Assembly (NCBI GenBank): GCA_024362935.1
Contig: JANCRA010000025.1
Span: forward strand, 12,922,936-12,986,935
Length of the DNA: 64,000 nucleotides
Direction: 5' to 3'
Source of the DNA: Setophaga petechia
Lineage: Eukaryota; Chordata; Aves; Passeriformes; Parulidae
The position numbers were made by a program, and so were the translations under genes. Below are positions 12,976 to 26,185 of the stretch, in pieces (position 1 is the stretch's first letter; every line of letters begins with the position of its first letter). The notes beneath the pieces were generated by a model that was not told the DNA's origin, made no database searches, and worked only from the letters and a program-made list of their open reading frames with translations.

Positions 12976-14033
12976 TGGTGGGTTAACTTTGGCCAAGGGC
13001 CAAACTCCCACCCAGCCTCTCACTCACTCAACCCTCTTCAATACAATAGGAGTAGAAAATAGGATGAGAAGGCTCATGCATCATGGTAAAGACAGGGAGA
13101 TGCTGATTGCTGTCATGGGCAAAACAAATTCACCTCAGAGAAAATTAATGTATTGCCAATTAAAGGTTTGGTGAGAAAACCTTTGAGTGAGAAACCAAGG
13201 CAAACAATAGAACAGCAACTTTCCAGTCCTATTTCCTACACTCCCCCTCAGTCCAGCACTCGAGACTCTTCTGCTCTCTCAGTGCAGGGAGGGATGGGGT
13301 GGGTATGGTCAGTACACAGTTTCTCTGAGGATTTGTAGATTGGTTTGGAAAGGACCTTCAAGGTCATCGAGTTCCAAGCCCCCTGCCATGAGCAAGGACA
13401 CCTTCCACTAGACCAGGTTCCTCAAGCCACATCCAGCCTGGCCTTGAGCAGTTCCAGGGACTGGGCATCCAAAGCTGCTCTGAGAAACCTGTTCCAGTGC
13501 CTGACCAAATCCTGGCTTTTCCCCCAGATCTAGCAGGGCAAGCAAAGTAGCCTCACAGTATTTCATCCATTGTCTCTGAGAGCCTTCTCCAGCCACACAG
13601 CTCTTTGTTTGTGTGCTCTCCCCATGGGGCTGCAGTCCTTTGGGAAAAGATCTGCTCTGGGGTCTCTAAGAGGGCAGCAGTGACTATCTGCTCCACCATG
13701 GGCTGTCCATGGGCTTCAGCAGTTCTGTACTTTGTACCTGGAGCACCTCTTTTCCCTCTTCCTTCTCTGATCTTGTTCTTCCTTTGCTGTTTCTCACCCT
13801 TTTCCCCCCACGCCCTTCCTTTGCTGTGTGGCAGGTTTTGCTCTTTATAAAATCTGTTTTCCCAGAGATGGCACCAGCTGGGCTGAGGGGCTGAGCAGTG
13901 TCCTGCAGTGGATCCTGTGGAGCCAGCAGGAGCTGGCTGTGTCCAGCACACAGCAGCCCTGGTCTCTTCTCCCAGAGGCTCCTGCAATCCCTCTGCTGCC
14001 AACACCTCGTCATGGACGCCCCATAGAGCATCA
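12976..14033 (+). mobile_element. Degenerate endogenous retrovirus solo LTR (passerine-type), with a CR1 piece inside
   Basis: The left end (tggtgggttaactttggcca) and phrases such as 'aaggacagggagatgctg'-like text, 'gtcatgggcaaaacaaa', repeated 'ctgctccaccatgggctg' and 'cctggagcacctct' match, as I recall them, LTRs abundant in songbird genomes. The right part contains a TATA-like ctttataaaat near 13840, a plausible LTR promoter core. No gag, pol or env sequence flanks it, so it is a solo LTR. Both ends are eroded and I find no convincing target-site duplication. ORFs of up to 150 codons across it (for example 13553-14005, minus strand) are by-products of its GC-rich text. The family name is not assigned; orientation is by comparison with remembered copies. 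Confidence 0.75.
13337..13530 (-). mobile_element. CR1 LINE fragment, antisense, inside the LTR
   Basis: The text 'ggtttggaaaggaccttcaa', 'ccctgccatgagcaaggaca', 'ccttccactagaccaggtt' and 'ctgttccagtgcctgacc' is the reverse complement of the CR1 3' region. LTR-like sequence lies on both sides, so the CR1 appears to have landed in the LTR. Its terminal gattctg tail is missing on the left, so the boundary is not clean. Confidence 0.85.
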
Positions 14034-17000
14034 AATGTTATTTAAAATTTTCGTTACAGGGAAATTACGAGAGTGTAACAATGCTTACTGATGCACTACC
14101 ATGCCACTTGCTGAGTGACAATATTTTCTTCATGGGAAGATGGAATTTATTTTCCATGTTGGGTTTTAACTCTTGCACAGATGTAGACAAGGCTGCTGGT
14201 ACAGGAGGTCAGAGCTACACAGGGAGGCTCTGCTCTTCTGCCAGGTGTCAAACATGCTTAAAACATGGGAAAACAGTTCTTTATGCAGCAGGTCCTGAGG
14301 CTTTGTGGCCACAGAGAAGTCTGCACTGGGGAGGAAGTGTCTGCAGGATCAAATGTGGCTTAGATTCCTGGACAACAGGTCCATAGGTGCATATTGGAAT
14401 GAGCTTAGATAGGGATGTGCTGTATAAAATCCTTAATACTGCAATTCTCAATGCTGCAAAATATGAGTGACTGGGACAATAGGCTGTGTTACAGTTTATA
14501 ACAGAACTGAAGAAATGCTGCCAAGAGAAAAGCATGACAGTGAGCTCTGAAAGGCTGAAATTACAAAATGTATTCTGTAGAATAACAAGTACTGAAATTA
14601 AGGAGACAACATTGAGCCCAAATTACTTTGGAATCATTCAAGTAAGATGCTAAGAAAATAATGGTCTTTTGCCTAAAAAGACAAGCAGCAGAATTCTGTT
14701 TGTCCCATAGGTGGATGGGGTGTAACACTAAGAATCTACAGATATTTTTGTCATATGGCTTTAATCCTGTTTCTCTTAAGAATGCCTCTTTCTGCAGTGT
14801 TTCTGTATATTATCAAGTGTCGAAGTGGATCAGATCTAAGTGGTTAGTTGGAGTTGTGGTCGCCTCAATTACCCTGATTGCTGGTGAAAACAGCAAGACT
14901 TGATTGGAGGAAGCAGATTTGGAGTTCTTTCAGAAGTGCCTACAAACAGTTTTTAAGAAGTTTGATCACACAGGGATTCTTTGCAACCTAAGAATTAAGT
15001 TTGCTTTAGGTTTCCCTATAATGGAAATATCTATCTGATTGCCTTTTGCTACAATTGCAATCACGTTTTTATTCCTCCTTATTGTAACTTTATCTTCCTT
15101 TACCTCAGATTTTTCCATTAATTTCAGGAAATAAGAGCCTGACACAGTAATGCCTGTGAGTGAAGCCTGGTCCTTGGCATCCTGATGTTTGAACTTTATG
15201 GATTAGAATTGTTGACTCACAGCAATCAGGTTCACTCTTGTTGTGTCTGACAGGGAACAGAAGGGACTAAGCCAAAACCAGAATCCCCAGAGTAAGGGCA
15301 TTAGACCTGTCTTTTCCAAAGTGAATGGTTTCCCTTCTAAATAGTCTCTGGAAAGAAGCTTAGTAATTCCTTAGGGAGGCAAGTTATAAAACTTGAGATG
15401 CAGATATTTAAATCCTATGAGCCAGCCAGCAGTGGTGGAATTGGCTGTCAGAACTTGTAAAAATCTCAACCAATCTCTTTTATTGTCTCGTGGCTGCAGC
15501 AGTGAGGCATCTCAGCTTGTGCAGGGTGAACTTTCCCCACCATATCCTGTTTGCTACTGTTTGTGTGAATAAAATGGAAATGCAAGTTATGTCCAGAGGA
15601 AGCATCTTTAGGGTGTGAAAGGTTACCACAGAGATCCTTTCATCTGCTACAAAATGAAACAACGTGAGAATTTATATCCATCATACCACAGGGGCTACAG
15701 AAATGACTGGAGCCCAATCTTGTATCTGTTTGATTTTATTAAGTGATGCTGCCTGCAGTGTTTCAGATTCTTGTGTATGATATTTTGAACCTGTGTAATT
15801 TTCACTGGAAATTGTTGAACATATGGAAGAATTTCCATTTGCATGCCAGTTAGAGTTCTAGAGTGTTTGGGAGGTTATTACCTCTCCACTGCAAAGGAAT
15901 CCAGATTATTCAAGGAAATTCATGAGAAAAGTTCTCCTACCTGCTATTCCCCATGTTGTACATGATGCTACCACAACTTGCAGCATAATGTGACTCTGAA
16001 TAGGAATGTCCTTCCTAATTACAAATTCATACTTGGTGGAATAGTTCTGAATCCCTGTCTTGTGCATCAAGCCTCAGAAAATCATTTTACATTCAAGCTC
16101 TGGGCCCCAGTCTGGTTCTGGTTAGAATTCTGCTGTCTTAGACAGCAGACCAGTGTAATTTATGGAAATCTTCTGGTAGCTAGTGGTTAAAGAGGCTGTA
16201 CTGCACTTGAAAGTGGTTATATGGTATTGTTGCCTTTTTTTACAGGGGAATGAACTTGATGACCTTACTAAAACAGGATTAGACAGAAAGATCAGTGTGG
16301 GTGGCAGCCATTTAGATAAGACATTAATTCAATAATTCATATTGTCCACCTTTTTATGCCCTAAGCTGTGATTGAAAGGATATCTGTAAAGAGCTACATG
16401 AAGTCTGTTATTTGTCTCTTTTGAGTGACACAAAAATCCTGAACCCTGTAGCTTCTTAGCAGGTAGTACAAAGTCTTGATCTAACAGTGTGTCTGTGTTC
16501 TAGAAATGTGTTTGATTCTGGAGCACTGCTGTGTTAAATCTGGAACCCTCAGGTCCTGTGCCTGTTTAGGAGTCAGCTGTAGGCTCTATTTTAGACATAT
16601 TGGTGTTGTCATGGAATGTGCAACCCTGGTAACCTTGGTTGATTTGGGAACTTCATATAAAAGGAGACAGAATGATAATTTTTAGTAGTGTGGTTGCCCC
16701 TTGATTCAAAAAGAGGAATGTCTGCATGCAACTTAGCTGGAGGAAAAACAAATTCTAGCACAGAAATCAACAATCAACAAGTTAGACTATTGTTCTTCAG
16801 CATGGGCTAGAAACTATCTAATAAAATTCTGTATTTATAATTGGATCCAGTTTTTCCATCGAGTTGCATTTGCATGGCATAATCTCCTACCCTGTTGAAA
16901 AAATTCACTTTGGCCCTTACACAGCCTCCTGTACTGACTGATAACTTGACTGCTCTTCAGGTTTTCCATCTTTAGCGTGGCATTACGTCCAAATTTTGGC

Positions 17001-20000
17001 AGTGCTTGGTTTTGGTCACCACAGCAGTCCAGGCTCAGCTGTGTGGTGTTTCAGAGGCTGTTCCTGATCCTTCTGGAACAGGAACAGCTGGATCCTTCTG
17101 GGTGGAACAGCTGCTGTTATGGAGTTGTGGTCACTATGGTTTGAAGCAAAATGGGGAAGTTGAAGGCTTAATCCTCAAGAATCAATCAATAAGCCAATGG
17201 TTAATCTGGAAAATAACCCTGAAGAACAGAATATTTCCTGTGGCAATTCTCATATCTGATGTGTTTGTTTTCAGAGTGCAGAGGACTAACTTTTAACCAC
17301 CACCTTTGGTTGGATGTGCAAAAGAGACTTTGCAGAGTCCACCTGTTCTTCCTTTTTTAAATGCAAAACTGTCTTTTACACTTAAAGTGGAAAGCATTTT
17401 GTGGACCTGATATGAGGTTGTTTAATGACATAAAGATTATAGGTGCAACATCAAGGCAATTAAAATAGAAAATACTTAAAATAGCTTAATACTAAGTGAG
17501 GACCTTGTTGAGTACTGTCAGTAAAGAGACCCAGTTTTGTATTTCCTTCTGCATAGGAAATGAAAAGTCACCCTAAAATACTTCATACAGCCTGGTTACT
17601 CCAGTGGCACCCTACAGTGTGGGTTTGAAGTTATGAGACAAAATCTCCCAGTTCCCAGATAATGTTCTAGTACAAGCTTGCCAGTAAGCAGCTGTCACTA
17701 AGGGGATCAGCACCCTGTCCCCACTCTGTCATCATGCAGTTTTCACTTACAGTGTACAGCCTGGGACAGTCAGTGGTATGCCATTGCCTTGGTTAGATGT
17801 GTCTCCTCTGAGCTCTTGTGGGCTGTGGATCCCACTTTTACAGGTAGATCCTCTCACAGCAGCAGTTTTGATTCCCAGAACTGGGAACAAAACAGGTATT
17901 CTCTTGTTCTCCTGTTGATTCATGTGTTCTTCATTTTGTTGCCCAGCTCTGATTGCACTGTGAGGTGTGTGGCTCAGAAGCTGTGCATTCTGGGTGGTGA
18001 ATTCTACTTGTGCAGCCAGTGCCTGGTTTGAGGCAATGCTGAGAGTGATAACATATATAAATGCCTTTTCAAGTGGGCCAGAGGGCTTGCTGAAGGCCTT
18101 TTGGCATGATGTCTGCTTCACAGGTGCATTTCCAGACTGCTCTATAATGACCAGTAGTTTGAAAAACAATAGAGTAATGATAGGTTTGTATTTCTCAGGG
18201 TGTTGCTAAAAATCATTAAATTAGTTAATCAGTATTAAATCTCAGAAATAGTTCTATCCATCCATTGCATCATTAGAATTTCAAATTACTGCAATGCTTA
18301 AGCTTTGTTATCAATTCAATATTTTTTTCCTAAATGATTAGGAAATGTTACTACTTTTTGTTTTACTATTTGAGCTACCCCTGTAACTACCCATTGTCAT
18401 ACCCTCTGTAGTCTTTAGATGTGTCAGCTAATACTAAAATAGAGGTGCACTCTAGTAGGAACTTGTGCTGCACTGAATTTAACAAAGTGTTGCCTTTTAG
18501 CTGTATCATTTAATGTACATTTTGAGACTTCACAATTAACCCTTGTCAAATATAATAACAGTAGTAATAATCAAAGACATTTCTAGTTCGAGAAAAACAA
18601 AAACATCTTAAATGCTTGCAGAGGGATTTTTGTAAAAATCCTTATGTGAAGGTGCCTGGGAAATGAGGGCAGGCAGAGCCCCACTTTGCCATGCCTGAAG
18701 GGAAGCTTGATGGCAAAATTCCAAAGCCCTGAAACCCTAGGACTTGGAGTGAGTGTTGACACTGATGTAACCTGAGCAGTACAAATGACGTTGCTTTAAT
18801 ACTGTGGATGTTCAGGAGCAGTGATTACTAATGGAAAACACAGAAGTGCAGATAAATGTACAGGAAGAGCCATTATGAGCCTGCTGCACCAAGCCCTTCC
18901 TGAAGGGGTCTGTAAGGGGCTGCTGTGGTTGTGGATGAGTTCCATCTGTGCTGCCTTCTCAGCCAGGCTGGTGAGGTAGGAAGCTGTAAGTCACGGCCTG
19001 AGCACACCCCTAATGCCTTCTGCCACTTTGAGGGTCTGTGAAGAGTTTCTTTAATTGCAGAAGATGGCTGAAGCCTTGCTGTGCTATATGCCCCTCATTT
19101 CCTTCCTTTTTCCCTCATGCCAACTCCTCCTGCTGTCCCCCTCTTCCAGCCCTGAGGTCCCCATGCACAGCTTGGTGCCAGAAGTGTTTTTTTGGAGTTC
19201 CCAGGCTCAGGTGTCCAAGCCCTGCACAGGCTCAGCCTGTCCAGATACACCAGATGAGCTCATGTGGTGCTTCCCATGGACTCCGTGTGGTCGCTGCTGC
19301 TGAAAGATGAGGGAGCCAGGTCTGTCACTCCCATAACCAACCCAGAGCAGTCTGGATGTGGAGTCAGCTCACTCTGAAGGTGGAGGTGCCCCTCAGAGCT
19401 CCTGTGTTCTAGAGAATCCTCAGAAACTCACTGGGTGTACTGAAAGAGAGACATCTCTGGCATGGGAATGGTATCTCTGTAGGAACAACCATGCTCAAGG
19501 GTCAACTGAGCCAGAATCTGTGCTGATAACACCCCTCTGTTTGTTTCTTGAACTGATTAATGTTCCTTGAGTGGAAATTAGACATTATTGGTAATAACTC
19601 CTTCCTAGTACCTGCTTTCCTTTCAATGGCAGGAATTCTCTTTGAGAAATTAAACGCTCTCTGGAGTGTTTTAATGAAATCCAAGTTTTGTCTCCGAGTC
19701 ATCAATTTTGCTCTGTCTCTCAGCCATCATCCTTATATTCCTCCCCAGAAACCCACTAACTAATCAACTTAGCACTGGGCATTCTGAAATGTTTGCTGAG
19801 AAAACAGCTCTGTTTTGACAGACAGCAATTATAGCACCTGGGCTATAGGCAGACTTTACAGCCCTTCTGGGGATCTCTTATGAATAGGCACCATGAGGCC
19901 AGCACAGCCCTGTGCAAACAAGCTTTGTAACCAAATTGCAGTGAAAACCCCCTTCTCTTCCACCCACACCCTCCCCTCCCAAAATTACTGAGTAGCATGG

Positions 20001-22946
20001 ATGTACCTCCTGTACTTACTCTGAACCTGAAAAAGTTCTCACATTTTGTAAGAAAATGCCATTTAGATTAGGGAGAGTGACTGCCCCGTTCAGATGCGCT
20101 TGTTGGGAGTCCCATACATGGCTGGGTGTGTGTCAAGCACACTCACTTGAAGTTGTTGGATTTTAATTTGTTTTTTCATAGTTGGAGAACTGCAGAACAT
20201 TTGAGTTTGGAGTGATTCAAGTATGTGGGAAATTAAGGAGATTATGTTAATCTAAACACAGCTTTTGTCTGTGTCCTTTGGGGAGGCATATTGTCTGATA
20301 ATGGTTACATTGCTCATCAGTCATAAATCTCATTTTTTTGAGGAAGCAGTGAGCTGTCTGAGGTCACACAATCATCCTTTGCTACCCATTTAAGACTGTC
20401 TTGGAGGGTCTGGGATCTCTTCTCAGCTGCCATTTTATTTCTTCAAACTGCTTTGGTCTACGCCAACGTCACTTCTTGCTTTGAAAGGGTTTAATAGAAA
20501 CTTAAAGTTCTTCTGTAGGTAGCATTCTTTCACTCTTTTCAGCAGTCTCAACTAGAGGAAAGGGAAAAGAAAATATCTATAGCTAGGCAGCTAATTCAGG
20601 ACATCAAAAATATGTGAAATGCTAATTTAAACAAAATAATATTGACCAGCCATATTAATGAAAAACAGCCATTGACTTGAAAGCTGTAAAGTTGTTACGG
20701 TGTGATAGCCTCCTTGTTCTAAAACATTCTTTTTCCCAGACAGTCTTTTTGGCCATTACTCTCAGAAGTATTTTCTGTAGGCTGAAATAGGTTACATTTG
20801 GTGTGTGTACTTTATTTCTCCTTCTAGAGCTGACCGTCCTGCTCTATTTTTAAATTAATTACTTCAAAATCTTTCGCAGTGAGGTGTACGAGACCAAAAA
20901 CATAAATGAGTGGCTTTTCCCTGAAGAAGGTGTCTGTTCCAGCCAGGCTGTTATTGCTTTCCTCCCCTCAGAGTGACCTCTGCTGGGAGCATGATCCCAT
21001 CCTGCTGGGAAGAGGGGCTCTCACAGCTGCCTGGACACACGGTTCCCTCCCAGCCACATGAAAGGCAGAGGTGTAAATCCCCCTGCCAGGCTCGTGCTGG
21101 GCTGTGCTTGCCACAGGTAAGGCTTTCCTAGGATGGGATTGTCTGCAGGGCAGGAAAACAGGGTTCTCTGGGTGTTTGCTGTAACCAAAGAACATCACCT
21201 GGAGCAGGCAGAGGGTTTGGTGCTTTGCTCAGGTTTTCATGGCATCCCTGGTACATTGAACAAATGAGCTCTCAGGTCAAGGGACTGCATATGGATGTCT
21301 TGATGGACATAGTTGTGATTAGGTTGCCTTTAAATAGAAGATTATAAATGGTACTACCTTCAAGGGGAGTTGTTTCTCATTTCTACATTTATTCTACTTA
21401 GTCACCTTCACCTTTCCCCTGTTCCTATTGCACCAGTAAGTAAAAAAGCAAGATGTGTGACCGAAAACAAAAACCAATTTGCATTTTCTTTTGCTTCCTT
21501 ACTTTGTTTTGCAGTGAAATCATGTTAATAATAGAATATTTTGTTATTTTATAATAAAAGATCAGATTTTTTGAAGTGAGATGGGGGATGACACGTTCAA
21601 GACAAAACTTAAAAATCAAAACTTGGTTTTTCACTCCACCCTGGAAACCACTCTATGTCACAGTTAAGCACTTTGCTGCAAATGATTAGCCAAAAAATTC
21701 CTAGGGATCTGCCAGTGTTAATCTCTGTTCTGCCTGATGATGATTTTGCTAAGCAACTTAAGGTGTTTTCCTGCCATAGTCCCTGAATCTGTTACTATCT
21801 TATGTAAATAAAGTCTTGAAGATGAAATGAAAGACAGGTCCTTTGGCCAAACCTGTAGACATTTAACTTAACAGAACACTGAGACAGCATAAAGCATCCC
21901 CACAAGCATGTAGAGCTAAAGTTACGTTTCTCAATGTCTGCAAATTTCACTTTGCAGCATTAAAATGTTTGGAGCTTTTTATTAAGTATCATTTTATGTG
22001 TGTTTTTAAGTAGATAGATGAAATGCTGAAAGTTTTTTGGGAACTTGTATTGAAAATTTGAAGGCATTTGGAAGGAAGTGAGAGTCTGGTCCCTTAATAC
22101 AGCTCTTACTATATGAAGTCAGTGGTAATTCTGTCTTTGGTTTCAGAGATGAAGCCATTTGTATTTGCTATAGTGATGAAAGATCTCTGTTTTTTTCTTA
22201 ATGCCAACATTCAAAAAGCCCTGTTCAATTATTAAAAACTGCTGTTTTCTATTGATAGTAAATACCCAGCATAATCAGAATTACTGAAGAAAACAAAATC
22301 AAGAATGATTTTTTTTTTCAGTTTATTAGGCCATTTGAGGTATTTGTAGTATGCCTAAAATGTTACTTTACTGGTTTGTAACATTCTTTATTGTTAATTT
22401 GGATCACATAGGACTTGAACAGAAATGTTTTTGCCTCTTCTTAGAAAGGCACTGTGGCATTCCAGATTTCTCTTTCCAGCATAAGAAACTGCTGAAGAAG
22501 TTACACATATGTTTGGGGTAGCATACTACTGGTTTTAGAATCGAAGAACACTGGAGAAGTTGGCGAAAGGGAATTTTGGCTCCTTAAAAGTTTAATAAAT
22601 ACTGGAATTCTGGTGAAATTCTAGAAGTTACGGAAATGCTGAAGTCCTGGAAGTGTTGCAGAATAGCAGGCAGAGGGTGGCTAACGTGCTATGAATTGAT
22701 TAACTGTTACAATTCATGAGCAGGGTGATGAATAAGCTGATAAAATATCCTGATAATATAAAGAATAGACCTTTAATTAATACCAGTCAAATGACTTTGT
22801 GTAAGATGTGTAATGCCAAAAAAATGTGATATGGTTCCTTGATTATCTCTAAAGTTTGGTTAAAAAAACCCAACCTTGTTTAGTATAAGTAACTTTTTGC
22901 ATTAAGCATAATTAATCCTCTGTAGAAGACCAATTCCCAACATTAT
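14034..22946. other. Intronic sequence with no recognised gene or repeat family
   Basis: I find only short ORFs. The longest, 140 codons at 17747-18169 on the minus strand, has no signal peptide, domain or supporting structure. GC-richer stretches at about 17000-17130 and 18880-19330 show no splice-bounded coding segment I can identify. The rest is AT-rich intron. Confidence 0.6.
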
Positions 22947-23215
22947 CACAGAATCAAGGAACAGTTTGGTTTGGAAGGGACCTTAAAGACCATCCAGTTC
23001 CAAACCTTCCACTGGACCAGGTCCCATCCAGCCTGGCCTTGGACATTTCCAGTGATGTGGCATCCACAGCTTCTTTGGGCAACCTGTGCCAGTGCCTCAG
23101 CACCCTCACAGTGAAGAACTTCTTCCTAATACCTAATTTAATTCCATGTTCTGTCACATTGAAGGTATCACCCCCTGTGCTATCACTACATGCCCTTGAA
23201 AAGAGTCCCTTACAA
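22947..23215 (-). mobile_element. CR1 LINE fragment, antisense, retaining ORF2 C-terminal remnant
   Basis: The left end is the reversed CR1 tail (cacagaatca), followed by 'ggtttggaagggacctta', 'caggtcccatccagcctgg' and 'cctcagcaccctcacagtga'. Read on the minus strand, codons within 22954-23157 give the KKFFTVRVLRHWHRLP motif of the CR1 ORF2 C-terminus. The copy is about 270 bp and lacks endonuclease and reverse transcriptase. Confidence 0.9.
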
Positions 23216-25301
23216 CATGCTTAAAGCATTAGCTGTCAGCATTTTCCCATTACAGTTCAAATGAACAGTGAACTTCATTTTTTAGATTTTGGGCTGGATG
23301 CTGATAATCATTCGATCAGTGAGCTGGAAGCAAGTCTAAAATGACAGTGCAGGTGATACAGGAAATAGTGTGGTGTTCCCTAATGGTGACAGCAGACATC
23401 TAGGGCCATTTAAATTGCTTCTTAATGCAAGGTCATTCACACGAAGTGCATCTGAACATGAAGCATTTAAATCAGAACAATATGAAGTCTACTGTGCGTT
23501 ATTTGGAAAGGAGTGACTTGGAAAAAATTTGGCCATGTTATGGAAAAAAGTGTGGTCTTGGCAGCAGAAGGACTTTGGCTGCATAAAAATAGGATTAATG
23601 AGTATGAATAGAATGAAGATTTTAGTTCTGTTTTATAGGATAGTTGATACAGTTGTCGCTAGACTCCGTATAGTCCTAATATCTAGAAAATCAAATAATA
23701 GTAATGTTAAAACACTTTATTCAAGCAGTCAAAACAAGGATCATTATCCAGAAACTGAGAACAGAAGGGTTGGAAATAGAATGACATAAGACTATGACAG
23801 TGAAAATTATTAACCACTGGGACAAAGTCACAAGGGCAGCAGCCTTGGCTTCCTCATGGCTTTCAGTCCCAAGTACATGTCTTTTTCTTAAGCCCCCCCA
23901 GAATAAATGCTTGGGAGCAACTGGGTATGATGTAAATATTTATTCTCTACAGGAAAGCAGACTGGATAAAATCAGTAAGCCTTAATTCTGCCTACTGTAA
24001 GCTCTGAAACAATCCACTGAAGTCAAAGGGATCCTTTAAGTAGCATAAAACAAAATAAAATAAGCAGGTGGAAGAAGTTACTTTCCACACAACTGTTTTC
24101 ACTTGTAAGAAAAGTAATTGTGAAACAAATAGCTTCAGGAGGTTCAGTCTTGGATAAATCAGATGGGTTTATTGCTGCTTACATCTGTTTTGTCAATCCT
24201 TTCCTTCTCCTCTTTCCTTACCTAGATTTTTTTTTTGTTTGACCAGTTCAATAGCATTCTTAACTTACAGTATTTGATGAATTCTCATCTAAATATTCCC
24301 AAAACTTCCTTTGCTCTATCATTTTCTCTTATGTTTTTGTCCTCTGAACGTCTTTCAGGTGTGTCTGTTTTCCATGAAACAGCTTCCCCAGGACAAGTTG
24401 CCTTGTTATTATGGCTGTAGTTTTAAGATCCAAAAGAACTTTGAAGAGAAGAATTATCAGGACTTTTTCCACTGTTTGTAGTGATTGTACAGAATGACTT
24501 ACTGTCATCAAAGCTGCAGGAAAATCTTGCCTTTAAATGCTCAAAGGGAAGCTTCCCCTCCCGTTTCTTAATCATGAACTATGGATACTGAAAAAAAATA
24601 GACCCTAGTTTAGCTCTGGTTTTGGTGATCCATTATGGACCTGAAGGAGGCAAAGCAAGTTTTTCCTCTGTCCTGTTTTGTGTGCCTCACCCGTACCTGA
24701 AGGACAGCTGGAACACAAGCCAGCCATGGCAGGTTGCTCCTCTACAGCCTGTATGGGAGCTCTGTATGGTTGAAATGTTTAGAGAAGAAAGGCTCTACAG
24801 CATATTGAGAGTGGAAAATAGCCACTGCTTTGTTTCATGGCTTAAAATGAGTTCTTCTCCTGGAAATGTAACCTTGGTGTAAGAGCAGCATTACTCTTAG
24901 CTGGGAGGGAGATATCTCAGGAGTCCAACAATACCATCATCTTTGTCACCACCTCAGTTTCTTTCCAGATGCCAAACCCAAAACTTAGATCACAGCCCTT
25001 GATCACAGTGAGAACATCCATATTACAGCCTAAATTGCATGTCAGATTCTTCAGCTTGCAAAGAAGAAAAAAACATTTCCAGAGCAGGGTCTGCCTGCAA
25101 ACAGAGAAACCAATGATTTCCCTTTCCTCTGTTGCGTTAACGTTTTGAATCCAATTTTTACAGTGCAGAAGAGACCTAAAAGCTAAAATGGAGCGAAAAA
25201 ACAACATATGGAGAGTATTTATTTCTTGGGTGGGGAGCTGTGTCTGAAGAATAGAATTATATCAGTGTGTTGCCTGCATGATGTTGTCAGCACAATAACG
25301 T
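23216..25301. other. Intronic sequence with no recognised content
   Basis: Only short ORFs without recognisable domains are present (for example 23529-23789 and 24622-24882). No repeat family is recognised. Confidence 0.55.
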
Positions 25302-26185
25302 GTAGCAGGAGGCTCTGTGAAGGTGGTGTTGGGTGAAGGCAGCAAGGCCAGGAGGAGGAGGGGGAGGCTCTGTGAAGGTGATGTTGGGTGAAGGCAGCAG
25401 CAGGAGGAGGAGGCTCTGTGAAGGTGGTGTTGGGTGAAGGCAGCAGGGCCAGGAGGAGGAGGAGGCTCTGTGAAGGTGGTGTTGGATGAAGGCAGCAAGG
25501 CCAGCAGGAGAAGCAGCAACAGAAGGAGGAGGAGGAGGCTCTCTGAAGGTGGTGTTGGGTGAAGGCAGCAGGGCCAGGAGGAGGAGGCTCTCTGAAGGTG
25601 GTGTTGGGTGAAGGCAGCAGCAGGAGGAGGCTTTGTGAAGGTGGTGTTGGGTGAAGGCAGCAGCAGGAGGATGAGGAGGCTCTCTGAAGGTGGTGTTGGG
25701 TGAAGGCAGCAGCAGGAGGAGGCTTTGTGAAGGTGGTGTTGGGTGAAGGCAGCAGGAGGATGAGGAGGCTCTCTGAAGGTGGTGTTGGGTGAAGGCAGCA
25801 GGAGGAGGAGGAGGCTCTCTGAAGGTGGTGTTGGGTGAAGGCAGCAGGAGGAGGAGGAGGCTCTCTGAAGGTGGTGTTGGGTGAAGGCAGCAGCAGGAGG
25901 ATGAGGAGGCTCTCTGAAGGTGGTGTTGGGTGAAGGCAGCAGGAGGAGGAGGAGGCTCTCTGAAGGTGGTGTTGGGTGAAGGCAGCAGCAGGAGGATGAG
26001 GAGGCTCTGTGAAGGTGGTGTTGGGTGAAGGCAGCAGGAGGAGGAGGAGGCTCTCTGAAGGTGGTGTTGGGTGAAGGCAGCAGGAGAAGCAGGAGGCTCT
26101 CTGAAGGTGGTGTTGGGTGAAGGCAGCAGGAGAAGCAGGAGGCTCTCTGAAGGTGGTGTTGGGTGAAGGCAGCAGGCCCCGCAGC
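25302..26185. repeat. G-rich minisatellite: 18 imperfect units of about 43-73 bp
   Basis: Each unit has a constant 34-bp core, from ggctctctgaag through gtggtgttgggtgaaggc to agca, then a variable spacer made of gga/gca/gcc triplets. By eye I count 18 units with a mean near 48 bp. Spacers change by triplets, so many unit lengths (43, 46, 49) are 1 modulo 3. The first four units read ctctgtg; most later ones read ctctctg, and units 7 and 9 read ctttgtg in alternating order, which suggests higher-order duplication. The + strand is purine-rich and stop-free when read antisense in all three rotations, producing overlapping minus-strand ORFs of 361 and 311 codons (25262-26347 and 25287-26222) that I regard as artefacts. 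A hypervariable, length-polymorphic locus is likely. Confidence 0.95.

Noticed and set aside
13553..14034. ORFs of 150 and 116 codons (minus strand) and several + strand ORFs
   Set aside because: They lie inside the solo LTR, overlap one another in different frames and show no retroviral or cellular protein motif.
17747..18169. 140-codon minus-strand ORF
   Set aside because: No recognisable domain or conserved composition; three overlapping frames are also open here; no promoter or splice signals stand out.
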